Shown in pieces: positions 38,745-50,507 of a DNA stretch of 64,000 nucleotides. Made by a program: the position numbers and the translations under genes. The stretch comes from Metopolophium dirhodum (taxonomy: Eukaryota; Arthropoda; Insecta; Hemiptera; Aphididae): assembly GCF_019925205.1 (NCBI RefSeq), contig NC_083563.1, forward strand, positions 5,518,001 through 5,582,000. Direction: 5' to 3'. Position 1 is the stretch's first letter; every line of letters begins with the position of its first letter. The notes below the pieces were generated by a model. It did not search any database and was not told where the DNA came from. It was given only the letters and a program-made list of their open reading frames with translations.

Positions 38745-39829
38745 GTATCTATAGTAGATAGATAATACTTACTCGATTGTAATAGGAGTAAGGACCAATT
38801 ATATAGTGATTGACAGTTATAACAGCGTTATAATCGTAATATTCTTAATATATGTGATAATAAGCTTGTGAATCTTCAATAACAGAAGTAGTTAGGTACC
38901 TAGATACTTTATTCTAAGCATTTTGAAATAAAACTCACTTATTTTCGTACAAAATAATTATTACAGTTTACAAATGATTGTATAATAGTATATGTGTACA
39001 GACTATACAGACGTAGGTACAGTTACTAAGTTACCTACGAAATTGTTAGATACGTAACTATAGGTATACCAAGATATTTTATATAGAAACGAGTTATTGG
39101 ATAAGTTGAAAATAATATAAGTCGGTACTATATCTATTACTAAATCACAATAATTTTTACTACTGCGAATGGTAGGTACTTGGCCACTATTGGGGTTCCA
39201 ACTATTTTCTGAAACAAAATACTGTATTGACTGTATTTATTGACTTGATATACAGTTTTTGAAATTATCTTAAGATATGGAAATATAAAAGTTTCTTATT
39301 TATCTTTAGTTATTTATTAATTATAGATACCTATTACCTATTACCTACTACCTACAACCTTTCTATAATACTTATATTAATGTTTTCCTCCCCAAAAAAG
39401 GTTAATTTCCATTTTCTTACAGTTATTTTTTTGGAATTTTTTTTGTGTCCATTTAAAATTTTTCTCTAAATATCAAAATATTTAGCTATTATGTACTCGG
39501 CACCAGTGTTGAAGTGTTATGTACCGTATTATAAAAGGAGAATTGTGTTTTGTAGTTATTGTATTTCTCTCAAATTTTAATTTTTAACATCCTTGAAAAT
39601 GTTTGAAAAAATTTCTCGTGAAAATTAATGATTTGCGAAAATGGCAAATATTTTTAACGTTCATGTCAAAATTAGAATCTGAATTATCACGTTGGCGATA
39701 TTATTACTTATTTAACTATATTACATTTTTTTTTTTATGTACCTAATATGATATAATAGCTTATATTTTTGCAATTTATTTTATTTATATTAAACATACA
39801 GTAGGTATTATCTCAAAAGATAATATAAC

Positions 39830-40560
39830 TTTTAATAGTTCAAAGGAATTTTTTAGATTCTGAGCGATAAATGTATTGATTTTACCATGATATGTGTGTT
39901 TTTTTTAAATTTTTTAAATTTTTATTGTGTCTGTCATTTTGTTTCTTCAACAGTATTTTTTCTGATAGGAAAGTGAATCTAGTTAGTATACTTTTGGATG
40001 TCAAAAGTAAAATTTTTTAATCGATTTTGGTTTTTGGTGTACCTCTAAAACAAATGACTGTAGATATTTAAAATGTTGACTGAATGTTTATATTAGCATT
40101 TTCTATACACTACAACATTTTCAAAATATTTTGACTTGTTTTGAGATGTTTACAGACATTTCCAGTTTCCAATTTTTTTAGTTTTTTAGTTTATTATTCT
40201 ATAAATACCAATAAAATGTTATTTGTTGGGTAAAAAAGCTTGAAAATTTAATAGAAGCGTTCTAATATATTTTTTCAAAAACAATCCAGTCACAATTTTT
40301 TTTTATAAGAATTTAAAATTCAAATATTGACAAAATACGTAAAATACGTAAAATTCACGAAAATGTGCTAATAAAATTTTGAGTTAGAAATTCTAAAATA
40401 ATTTTCTTTTTAAATCTATAAGATTTGAAAAAGTAATTCAAGATTTCTCATAAGTTTGTCTACATTTTAAAAAAAAATGTCCACAAACAAGTCAAATTAA
40501 ATTTCTATGAGCGTTTGAAGACTTGAAGTTCATAATAATCATATTATCACATAACGTATA
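39830..40560 (+). repeat. Unclassified dispersed repeat (family R), copy 1
   Basis: Starts TTTTTAGATTCTGAGCGATAA and continues through ATTGATTTTACCATGATATG, a TTTTCTGATAGGAAAGTGAA block, and TGACTTGTTTTGAGATGTTTA. It ends in a Lys/Asn-like A-rich zone. It parallels 42790-43660 block by block. No open frame longer than a few dozen codons and no terminal repeats were found. Confidence 0.65.
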
Positions 40561-40599
40561 GGTAACGTTAGAATATTATTCACTCGATTTCTCATGTAA

Positions 40600-40990
40600 C
40601 GACTCTCTTATTTTGTTATAATTCAAAAACGAATAACTGTAGATACATGAAAATTTCACTCAATGTTTATTTTATCAATTCCTACACTTGATAAAAGTTA
40701 CAAAATATTTTGACTTGTTTTAAGCTGTTTAGGGACAATTTCAAATTTCAATTTTTTTTATCTTTTTTTTATGAATATCAATAAAGTTTTATTTGTTTGG
40801 GCCAAAAAGCGTGAAAATTTAATACAAGGCTCCTGATATATTGATACAATAGAAGTTGAAAAATATCAAAAATTCATAGGCACAATTTTTTTTATAAGCA
40901 TTTAAAGTTCAATTTTTGACAAAATATTTATCAAATTTAAAAATTAATAATTATTTTTTTTTAAGAAAATGGGCGTTGGAGTTAAACGGT
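40600..40990 (+). repeat. Unclassified dispersed repeat (family R), partial tandem copy
   Basis: This repeats the second half of copy 1 in the same order: a CAAAAACGAATAACTGTAGAT block, CTCAATGTTTATTTTATCA, TTTTGACTTGTTTTAAGCTG, and GGCCAAAAAGCGTGAAAATT. It lies directly downstream of copy 1, so the pair is a diverged tandem arrangement. Confidence 0.6.
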
Positions 40991-41859
40991 TTTTCATTTC
41001 TGGGAGAAAACATCTACCTATGACCTATATTAATTAATTCCAGTACCTACACAATTTAGGTTATATTTGAAACCAGTGGGGAAAGATTAATTAATATGTA
41101 CGATATATTGATATTTGTAGGGTGTTAAGGGTGAATTATACATATTAGGTGTATAGTGTATTTGCTACGAATATCGCATAATCGCCTGTTATGCCGATAA
41201 GTATGAGGCATTGGTTGAGCAAGTATATAATACTCAGTAATAGTTAAAATGTTAAATTCTTGCTAAAATAAAAAAAGAATAGTCTAGATGTAGGTACACA
41301 AATTCAAAAATAAATAGGCATATGTGACAGCTGACAAGTGACATGTTCACCTTAAATACTGCACGTAGGACGTTGCGGTACATCTACTATTACAATAACA
41401 AGCGGCTTCAGGTGTGTAGGAATATATTGGGAAAATAACGTGCGTTTGGATCTTTGACAACTTTTTTACCTGTGTAATGTACTAATGTGCTAACTATGAC
41501 AGCTAGTCATGTAAGTATCTTTTACAAAACAAAAAAAGAATAGTATAAATAAAAATCTCGTAAAGACTAAAAATACGTATAACTACACCTATACCTATAT
41601 AGATTTTGCGTGTAACCACAAACTGCATAATAACTAGCGGCTATTGCCTATTGGCTATTGCTATAGTTGATCACTGCCCACTGGGTTAATTTATTTTCTT
41701 ACTTGTACTTATATACTACTCGTATAGTCATATAGTCGTATTTTATTACCTATATTCTTACAACTAATAAAATTACCACTCAATACTCATCCTCTTTGGT
41801 CATGAATACACTGGCGACTGGCTGATGGCTGATCTCTAAGTAAGTTTGGTACCTATATA

Positions 41860-42147
41860 CAAGGTTGGGCATTAACGAGTTAAAAAGTTAAAATAAAATT
41901 AACTTAACTAGTTACTTTTAGCTTTTCATTAACTTAACTGTTAACTTACTAAATTTCTTTCTTAATTAATGTGAAATTAACGAGTTAATTTTTTATTTTA
42001 AGAAGTAAGTTAAGTTAATTTATTTTGTTTTTAATTTTATTATATTTCACTACCTAGTTCAGTCTATTTTGTTTTCATGTCAAAAAATAATTTAACATTA
42101 ACTTAACTTAACTGAGTTAAAAAAAATCATTAGCTTGCCCAGCCTTG
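41860..42147. mobile_element. hAT MITE with GTTAACTTA repeat core
   Basis: A 288-bp element beginning CAAGGTTGGGCA and ending TTGCCCAGCCTTG, with a perfect 8-bp duplication CCTATATA (41852-41859 and 42148-42155). The core is almost entirely AGTTAA/TTAACTTAA-type short repeats. A related broken copy flanks the nested element at 58.1-59.2 kb. Confidence 0.9.
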
Positions 42148-42789
42148 CCTATATATACCTATTGGCCATCAGTTCCGTATTTAAGCGGACACCAGTGTGG
42201 GAAATTTGCCTCTATAGTCTATACCCACGGGTGGAGCGTATAAGGGTGGTAAATTTGTATGAGTTGTTTTCCTGTTTAAATGTAATAATAACGTCATGTA
42301 CATTTTTTTGTATGTATTATAGTCGATTTATAGGACGTGGACATTTAAAAATTAAGTTAATATTTACATTGAAATTGTAAGTGATGTCAAAGTATAAATA
42401 GCAGTACACATTTCCTAGTAACACATTTCCATCAACAAAATGTCTACACTATTAAAAGCTGTAATACTGCATACAATACTGTAAATTAATTTAAAATACT
42501 GTATGTAAGTTAAATCTAATATTGTATACTACCGGTTATACTAGTGTTACCGACTACCGAAAGTCGCGAGTTGGTCAAATACAACATTGAACATAGGTAC
42601 CTATACTTAATAATAATATATATACAGTAAAAAAATTGTTTAAAATAAATAAGGTAAATAGTATTAATTTTTTCAATATAGCTATACCTACCTATAGCTA
42701 TAGATATAACATTAAAAATTAAGCAGCAATGTCATATTTTCTTAGTAATACCTAAATAAAAATAAAATATGTAGGTTTATAAATAGCTT

Positions 42790-43660
42790 ATGATATTTTA
42801 GAGTCTGAGCGCTTCGATGAATCTATTGATTTTACAATAATGTGTGTTTTTCTTAATTTTTTTTGTCTGTGTACACGATAAGTAGTTGAAATAATGCTTC
42901 TATTTTCAACTTACGTATCTTGTTTGATGGGAAAGTTGGTGCATTGGGAAATCAAAATTTAAAATTCCCAATGGTTTTCAAAAGCTCCGGGTAAAAGAAA
43001 TAAAAAATTAAGAAAAAACAGGAATTTATACACAAAGTAAGTTTTGATTAATTTTTAGGTGTAACTCAAAAACAAATGACCGTAGCAAATACATGCAATT
43101 TTCACTGAATGTTTATATTATCATTTATCATTTTCTATACACCATAGTCAAGGCCGTATCTGAGGGGGTCCAAGGGGTCTGGACCCCCCCCCCCCCCCGA
43201 AATTTCTTCAATATGTCTTATTTTTAACCAAATATCAAAACATAAATTTGATAAAATTACAATATATATATATGTATATTTGTTTTAGACCCCCCACCGA
43301 AGAAAATTTCTGGATATGGCATTTAAAAAATATATTGACTCGTTTTGAGATGCTTACAAACATTTTCAGTTTCCAATTTTTTTAGTTTTTTTTCCTATAG
43401 ATGTCATATATTTTGGGTCAGAAAGCTTGAAAATGATAGTTGAAAAATATTAAAAATACATAGTAACAATTTTTTGTTCGGATTTTGACAAAATTCGTAA
43501 AAATTATTATTATTATTTTTAAAGAAAATTTGAAAATGTAATTCGAGATTTATCATAAGTTTGTTTAGGTACCTTAATCGAAAAAAAATTTCTACCTAAA
43601 AGTCTAATTCAATTTTTATGAATGTTTGAAGTTCAAATTTTTACAACATTGGACATGTTT
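42790..43660 (+). repeat. Unclassified dispersed repeat (family R), copy 2 with insertion
   Basis: Matches copy 1: TTTAGAGTCTGAGCGCTTCG, TTTTACAATAATGTGTG, TGATGGGAAAGTTGGTGCAT, AACAAATGACCGTAGCA, TGAATGTTTATATTATCATT, and later TTGACTCGTTTTGAGATGCT. The match is interrupted at about 43148-43321 by a C-rich insertion. Confidence 0.6.
43148..43321. mobile_element. Small MITE-like insertion inside repeat R
   Basis: The segment begins GGCCGTATCTGAGGGGG and ends CTGGATATGGC, whose inverse GCCATATCCAG resembles the start. It contains a 17-base C run and a second CCCCCC tract. It interrupts the otherwise collinear repeat R copy, so it arrived later. No clear target duplication. Confidence 0.5.
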
Positions 43661-43882
43661 ATATACTCATGAGTGTTAAGTTGCAGGTAGTTCATTATAG
43701 GCTACCTAGTACCTAGGTAGGTACCTAGCTACATGCAGGGGTGTCATTTAAACATTTTGAATGGTATGTTAACAACGAATCTCGGAAAAAAAGTACACGG
43801 AAAAAAAAGTCCGGTTTGATTTATTGTTTCATAAAAAATATTTAAACTTATTTAATTAATTCAAAATTAATAATATATATGA

Positions 43883-46101
43883 CTAGCTGAATAACCCGGC
43901 TTCGCCCGTGTACAGTTTTTTTGTGTAACCTACTATAACTTTTATTTTATCAGTTTTTATATTTATTACAGGCTGCTTTTAGATAAGTTTATCCTAGGTT
44001 GCCCATGTATTGTAACAATCAGAAGTCAGCAAAAAATTACTTTATTTTAATATTTTGAAAACAAATTGTAAGATACAATTCTAATCGACGAAATGTTGAA
44101 ATAAAATATACCAAAAAAATTATAACTTTCTGTAATTGAAAAAAATGTTTTACGTATTATTATAATTATTATTACTATTATTAGTATTATTCCTTTTATT
44201 ACTATTTTTACTTCTTATTATTATTGTAAAATTTTTATATACATTCTGGTCTTATAAAAATCCACCAATATTTATATTGACATATATTGTTCATCTCAAT
44301 ACCTCTTTATAAACAGTATTTTTGGTACTGCCTTTTGGTGCTAAAATAACCAAACTACTGGCAGAGCTAACTCTAGAACATGCGACATAGAACTGTCCAT
44401 GTGAAAAACATTCTTCTCTTAAGTCAATCCCTGCCGTGCTCAATGATTGTCCTTGAGACTTATTAATAGTCATAGCAAAGCAAACTTTGAGTGGGAATTG
44501 TATTCTTTTAAACTCAAAGGGATAATCAGTTGGAATTAACGTTATTCTCGGGATTAAAACTATATCTCCTCTAGCACACCCAGTGATAACTATAGCTTCT
44601 ATTACATTTTTGTGCAGAGATTTAACTTGCAATCTAGTTCCATTACACAATTTAGGTGGGTTAAGATTTCTTAGTAACATTATAGGTGCTCCAATTTTAA
44701 GGATAAGTTTATGTGATGGAAGACCAGAAGGATTCAGAGTATTAAGAAATTCTAAAGGGTAATGGACAGCATCATCTGATTGGATCACAGAATCAAAAAA
44801 TTTATATTCAACAGCTTTTTCATTAAATGCCTTTAGTAGAATTTCATTGATTTCGGCTGCCTTGTCGTTCTTTGGAGTTAAGATGGCTCGCTCGCACAAC
44901 CATTCGATGGGTTTCATCTTGATATTTATTATATCTGGATAAATTCTGCATTATAACGTCCTCTGTGAGCATTATCAGGTTTTCTATCAGCTTGTATTAT
45001 AATTTCAAAGTTTTTACTATTTTGAGGTACTCTTTCGAGTGTGGTTTTCAAGTCCTTTATGTATGGGTTATTATGGTGCAACATCTTCTTTATTTTTGAG
45101 CTGATATTTAGTAGCAGATTGCATAAGCTGTTTTTTTCTGATATTATTTGTAAATCTCTTCCGTCTTTTTTTAGTATGCTTCTGAGAGCTGGGTATGTTA
45201 TCAAACTCATCAGATACAGAGTTAGTCAATTCATCTTCATATGGTAAATAAACATCAAAATGCCCATTAGATATGTTTTGCATAGAACTAAAACGAAATC
45301 TCTTTACGGGGTTCCTTTCTGAACCAAATTTTTCATACAGTTCACCATTGAGGTACACCTCAATAAATACCAAAAATAATTACCTCCATAAGTATTAAAT
45401 TTTAACGTATCACTAAAGTAGTCGGCAGAACTACGATAATTATTTCCATCACTATCATGTGACATTATTGAATAATCTTCCCAATTATTTATCACATGGG
45501 TTACTATCTTTTTACGTACTTCTTGGGCCTTATCTTGAGTGTCATACTGTCATATAACACAAAAGATATTGCCCTAAACAGGCAAGCTCCGTCACCAATA
45601 ATTGGAATGATAGTGTGGGACATCATTATGCCATTTATGTTCAATAATTCGACAACCATATTAATTTTATTTTAATACACTTCAATGTTTAGAAAGAACC
45701 GTACATAAACTGGGGTGCGTATACGATGACGCATTAATATTCGTAATAATAAGTAAAACCCCTTGTCCTTGTGTATGCGTAGGATATTTTACGAATTCAT
45801 TTTATTTATATACACTTTAAAACTACTAATGGCAACCAATAATAAATAATTACTAATTTCTACTGTAGAGTGTAACCAATGGCAACTATTAATAAATAAA
45901 AATAAAATTTCCAATTTCCATCTTGAACCTCAATCTCCCTGTTTGAGCAGCTATTTAAAATGCGAATTTCAAAAAATCCTTTCTTAGTGCGCCTATACAT
46001 AGTAATAAGTACATTTACTGAAAATTTCATATCCATAGCTTCAGCAGTTCCGGCTAGGCGATGATGAATCACCCAGGACAAGTCTTTTTATATATATAAG
46101 A
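43883..46101 (-). mobile_element. Helitron, internally deleted, both ends present
   Basis: On the minus strand the element starts TCTTATATATATAAAAAGAC at 46101 and ends CAGCTAG at 43883. It is preceded by A and followed by T, the Helitron A|T target rule. The last 30 bases contain a hairpin-capable CGGGCGAAGCCGGG, then CTAG. It is 2.2 kb and carries an OTU-like region, a Helitron N-terminal-type segment and a helicase C-terminus, with the Rep/HUH and most of the helicase domain missing. It could only move in trans. Confidence 0.88.
44291..45690 (-). pseudogene. Helitron OTU/helicase polyprotein remnant
   Basis: Reading the minus strand: IIGDGACLFRAISFVLYD (45588-45596 encodes GDG) is the OTU cysteine-protease catalytic Asp-Gly-x-Cys loop. 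After an 8-bp duplication that shifts frame comes the continuation with INNWEDYSIMSHDSDG. A small deletion and second shift follow, then NGHFDVYLPYED, the expected OTU histidine strand. Downstream, KDLKTTLERVPQ and GRYNA match the segment before the Rep domain. The frame then jumps to a 208-codon open frame (44917-44291) with WLCERAILTPKN, GAPIMLLRNL, PLKVCFAMTINKSQGQSL and FYVACSRV, the C-terminal helicase motifs of PIF1-like Helitron helicases. HUH nuclease and Walker motifs are absent. Non-functional. Confidence 0.85.
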
Positions 46102-46220
46102 TTGGTATGATCTAATATAATTTAAAACTATAAAGAATTAAAATTTCACGTCGTTATACAATCTACAGTAATAGAAGGTATTAAGGTAAGGTAGATAGAA
46201 AAAATATACTAGAATAATAT

Positions 46221-46361
46221 ATGATAGAAAAATTGTGTACATTAAAAGGCAATGAAGATAGCACAATTAATCTGTATTATAAGATAAAATATGAATGGAA
46301 ATTAATTTCTAAAATGCGTGAAGAGTTAGAAGTAGATAGAGCTAAAATAGCGTTACAATAA
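46221..46361 (+). CDS. Short unidentified open frame (46 codons)
   Basis: Begins MIEKLCTLKGNEDSTINLYY and continues with a charged helical stretch ending AKIALQ. It lies between the Helitron 5' end and the 3' end of ADI1. Composition is more gene-like than its surroundings, but nothing is recognised. It may be a fragment of a mobile-element ORF or chance. Confidence 0.2.
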   Translation: MIEKLCTLKGNEDSTINLYYKIKYEWKLISKMREELEVDRAKIALQ

Positions 46362-46606
46362 TTAGGTGAAGGGATTCCAACACCAAAAAAACGTACATGA
46401 TGTTGGTACACCCGGTGTGGTCACTCGCTCTCTGTGCGTGTTTGAGCAGATAATTTAAATCAAAAACATCCCTCAACTTGTTATATAAAACCACCTTGTG
46501 TAGGTCTCAGAAACTGAAAATGTTTTAATTATATAGATGTAAAATATTTAATGAAATAATATGGAAATTGAATAATTAACATCACAGTATAAATATTGTA
46601 TTTTAT

Positions 46607-48433
46607 TTAACAAGATATTATTTGATTCAAATATTCTTTTCTGCAATTCATATCATCTGCTGGTCTATTATGCGGTGTCCAGACTGGTTCTCCAACAAAG
46701 AATCTTTTGGCTTTGATAAAATTCTAGAAAATAAAAACAATAATATTATATTATATGCATTACCTAAATTGTACTTGAATTCATTTAAAAAAAAAAAAAA
46801 AAAACAGTACTATAGTAAGCTATCTGTTAGGTGGGGAATTATGTAGGGAATTATTTTGTACGAACCATTATATATCACAGGGATAGGCAACTCAATGCTA
46901 CTAGGGAGCCAATTTTAAAAATGCAAAAATCTAAACAAAGAAAAAAAAGGCTTTATGTTAACTATGCCCCTAAGAATAAAATAATATTATTTACATTTAA
47001 TAGTTCAATACTAGATAAGAATTCAAATCTACGTTTTACGATAAACATTTTATCAATTTTAATAATTTTATAAATTAAAATACAGAAAAATCCTAACATT
47101 TTATATATTTATAAACTAATTTGAAATGTAGCACGGGCCAGTGAAAAATGGTATAGTTGCCCATCCCTGGTATATCATATCAGATGTTCATATATTATAG
47201 TACATACATTAGTATCTAATGTGAAACGATGATAAATGCCCTTTGGAATTATTAACAAATCGCCAGGTTCGACTTTAATACGTATCCATCTGTCATTTAC
47301 TCCATCTCTAACATCAAAGTAGCCAGAGCCTTCCAAAACCAATCGAATTTCTTCATCTGTGTGTAAGTGCTCCTCAAAGAACATTTTTAACTAGAAAAAT
47401 TTTTTTTAAATATTATTTATATCCTATATAAAACAAAATAATTGATATTCGGATTTTTATTAAATTGTTATATATTATATACAAATATACAATATACATT
47501 ATACATAGTACATTTCAATAACAATTTACACTATGTACCTACTTTACTTTCATAGTTTGGTAAGCATTCTTTAGAACATGTTATCTCGTCCTCATAAGAG
47601 TAACCTCGATCCTTCTTAATGGAGTTTAATAGTTTATCATTAGTAGGATCTGATTCATTAACCTGCAAAATATTAGAAATGTTATTGAAACTTTAATTAA
47701 TTTTTAATGCCTTTATCAACTAGTTTAGACACTTTATATTTTAAATCAATTATGAAAAAAATGCAACACACATTTTATTAAGTACTTATATCAAAATTAA
47801 CCAGGTAATATTGTAAAACACCAATATGTGGTATTAAATTAAGTATTACTTATCACTATAATTTGAATATGAGATAATTTCTAAACTGTTCTTTGTTCAT
47901 TTAGTGTTAAACATTTTTAAATGTTTAGTATCTGTACACTGCAGACGAATAGTGTATTATATTATATTATAGTGACAATCATTATATTAATATTGGTTCA
48001 GTATATTCCAGTCATATTCCTACTTCAACAGTAAATAAATAGTCTTTAATTACATGAATATATAAATTAAATAATACTAAAATAGTAAAATTGTAATGTA
48101 CTTGCATAGTAGGAATTACCTATTATTCTATTAACAGTACCTAAATAAAAAAATTAATCATAAAAATTGAAAAATAGGTTCTTGTTAGATATGAAAATTT
48201 AGTAATAGGTAGCTATACAGAAATTACCATTCTGTGATCTATTGTGAAGTCATTAAAATAATGTTTAAAAAATTGACTAGGTAAACAGTTAGGTATATTG
48301 TATATACTTTGAAATGTTCCACTAAGGTGAGTTTAAAAAGAGTATCCAGTTCAATAAACTCAGGCGGCTGCATGTGGTGTTCTTCACGTTGATCACCGCT
48401 CCAATTTTCTGCCATGAACCATGCTTGTACCAT
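46607..48433 (-). CDS. ADI1: Acireductone dioxygenase (methionine salvage)
   Basis: Four minus-strand exons: 48433-48308, 47662-47543, 47390-47208 and 46723-46607. They give 181 residues (human 179) with all introns phase 0. The protein starts MVQAWFM, as in the family. The metal site of the cupin fold is complete: EEHLHTDEE supplies His90, His92 and Glu96, and GIYHRF supplies His136. GSGYFDVRD and [15 protein letters not shown] are also conserved. The enzyme oxidises acireductone to the 2-keto precursor of methionine and formate (iron form) in the methionine salvage pathway. An AATAAA overlaps the final base of the stop codon (46607-46602), so a very short 3' UTR is possible. A hAT MITE sits in intron 3. 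Confidence 0.96.
46878..47169. mobile_element. hAT MITE in ADI1 intron 3
   Basis: A 292-bp element beginning CAGGGATAGGCAACTC and ending GTTGCCCATCCCTG, flanked by ATATATCA (46870-46877) and GTATATCA (47170-47177), an 8-bp duplication with one difference. The right end lies only about 40 bp from the donor of ADI1 exon 3. Confidence 0.88.
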
Positions 48434-48776
48434 TGTGAAGAAGTTAATTCATATCTAAAAATTTAAAATTTAAATAAAATGGTCAACAAACAAAAATATA
48501 AAACAAAAATGTCTCAACTAAACTTACAAGTTTACAACAGAAAAATTGTCTACTGCTCCTTTATCTCAATTGAATAATTAGGTAAATAATTAATAATTAG
48601 GTACACTACAATATAAGACGTTGTAGAGTGCAAGACTGCAAAATAGGTACTGATCGGGTAGTGTGTAGTGACTACTGACTACTGGACACGACCGGTTATA
48701 AGTTATTATAATATTCTGTGCTACTAATTATAGGTTTTATAAAATTATTACTGCATATATATATCTTATCAACATT

Positions 48777-48828
48777 ATGCGATTACAAGATTACCTACAT
48801 GCTCTGACTTCTGAACAAGTTGTTCAAG
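48777..48828 (+). CDS. Possible first coding exon of an unidentified gene
   Basis: An ATG opens MRLQDYLHALTSEQVVQ and ends at a good donor CAAG|GTAACA. It lies divergently 344 bp upstream of the ADI1 start, where a bidirectional promoter would be expected. A phase-compatible acceptor and open frame exist far downstream at 52804-52890 (GPFKKTDPWTFGVP, then stop), beyond LCMT1, giving a conceptual 45-residue protein. No homology is recognised; the link is speculative. Confidence 0.25.
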
Positions 48829-50507
48829 GTAACATTGTTACAAAATAAAAAATAAAAATTGCCAATCGATAACAGTGATATAGACGGTCGTAGTATAATA
48901 CTATAATATATTATATTATAATACTATAATATTCATGACAAAATAATATTGAATATTACATAATTATTTATATTATTATTATAATAATTAATATCTATCA
49001 CCTCCCACCACATTTAATATAATCTGTGCCATATAGTACCTACAATTAAATGGACATAATACATAGAGAATAATAATAATGTAATAATATTATACCACAG
49101 AGTAATACTCTATTAGTTGTTACTGTATTATAAGTATTAAACTGAAATACTATTTAGTATTTACTGATTAGAGAATAGATTATGATGAATCGGATTTTTT
49201 CTCATTTAATTAGCCAAATACAAAATAGATTTAAGTTTGTTTTTTGATAATTTTTTTTTTTATCGGTACACATACATTACGACACCGAGTGCACTATTTA
49301 AGATAAAGTTTATCTTAAACCGAGGTAGTACTAGTGTGTGAATAAAATATGGACTAACCTAACAGAATAATACTAACATAGGACAATAATAATAATAATA
49401 ATCAAAATATGAATAATGTATTTTACCCATAGAGTAATATTCTATGATTTTACCACGACCAAATGATTGTATTCCTAAAATATAAAAACTGTTTTAGAAG
49501 ATCTATCCTGATTATAAACTTAATGTTACATTTTTGACATAAATACGGCCAAGGGGGGGGGGGGGTAACCACTCTCCCAGGGTACGCCACTGGCCCATCG
49601 CCCATGGCCTGACTGGCCTGAATCGTAGTCACCCACGATGTAGAGAAAATACTACACTTCTAGTCACTAGTCCTATATAAAAATCTGTGGTGTAGGTATG
49701 AACATTGTTGTAGTAGAGTAGAAATTGAGCTAAACTAGACTGGTTTAAAATTATCCCATATTATTATGATATTATCCAGCACCGGGATAATGATCCATGT
49801 AAATGATCCAAACATCCCGCCGATGCATTATTTTTCACACCGGTTTAGTCTAGTGACTTTCTAAGAACTTACTAGTTACTACCATACAATACCATAGAAC
49901 AATACTATATTATAATAGAAATTAATAATTATTATTATTAAATTATTACATGAAATATGAATCCGCTGAATGCTGATAGATGATAAGGAAATAAGGAATA
50001 AGGATAACAATAACACAGAATAATTCTGCGACAATAACATTGAATACTGATAACTGATAAGTGATGAGCCATTAAGCAAATGTATTAAAATTTAAAATGT
50101 GCATTGTGCGACTCACTGAGGAGCCCCGAGCCTGGAACACTGGAGTTTAGTGTCTGGTACAGTCAAACCTTCAAATTAATACGTTTTCTATGAGTATAGT
50201 CACATAGGTAATAGATTGAATTGTAGTATATTTTGCATTTAATATTTTAATCTATTCTGTGGCATTTGTGTGTTATTGATAGATTCAATTATCTATATAT
50301 AGTAGCATTTGTTTCAATTTTCAATAATCTGACTGAATTTCTAGGTTCAAAGTTCTCCAACGCAATTGTTTGATTATAATTGGATAGATTCCGGAGTTGT
50401 TTTTCCACAATATGCATGTATCCCATCGCTGCTATTGAAGAATAATGACATTTAAGTTGCAATAACACATCCAATTTAATAGACTGATAATCTACTGAAG
50501 TTAAAAT
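48829..50507. other. Intergenic region, no gene recognised
   Basis: AT-rich with an AAT/ATA-rich tract near 48900-48990 and an AAT microsatellite at about 49386-49402. A 13-base G run lies near 49553, followed by CAGGGTACGCCACTGG, which looks like a lone hAT terminus. The LCMT1 promoter should lie close to 50.3-50.5 kb. Confidence 0.45.

Noticed and set aside
44929..45495. Several separate short minus-strand genes
   Set aside because: They are frameshifted pieces of a single Helitron protein, as shown by the ordered OTU and pre-Rep motifs and by the Helitron termini on either side.
49560..49640. Complete hAT element ending CAGGGTACGCCACTGG
   Set aside because: No partner terminus or target duplication could be found on the other side of the G run.
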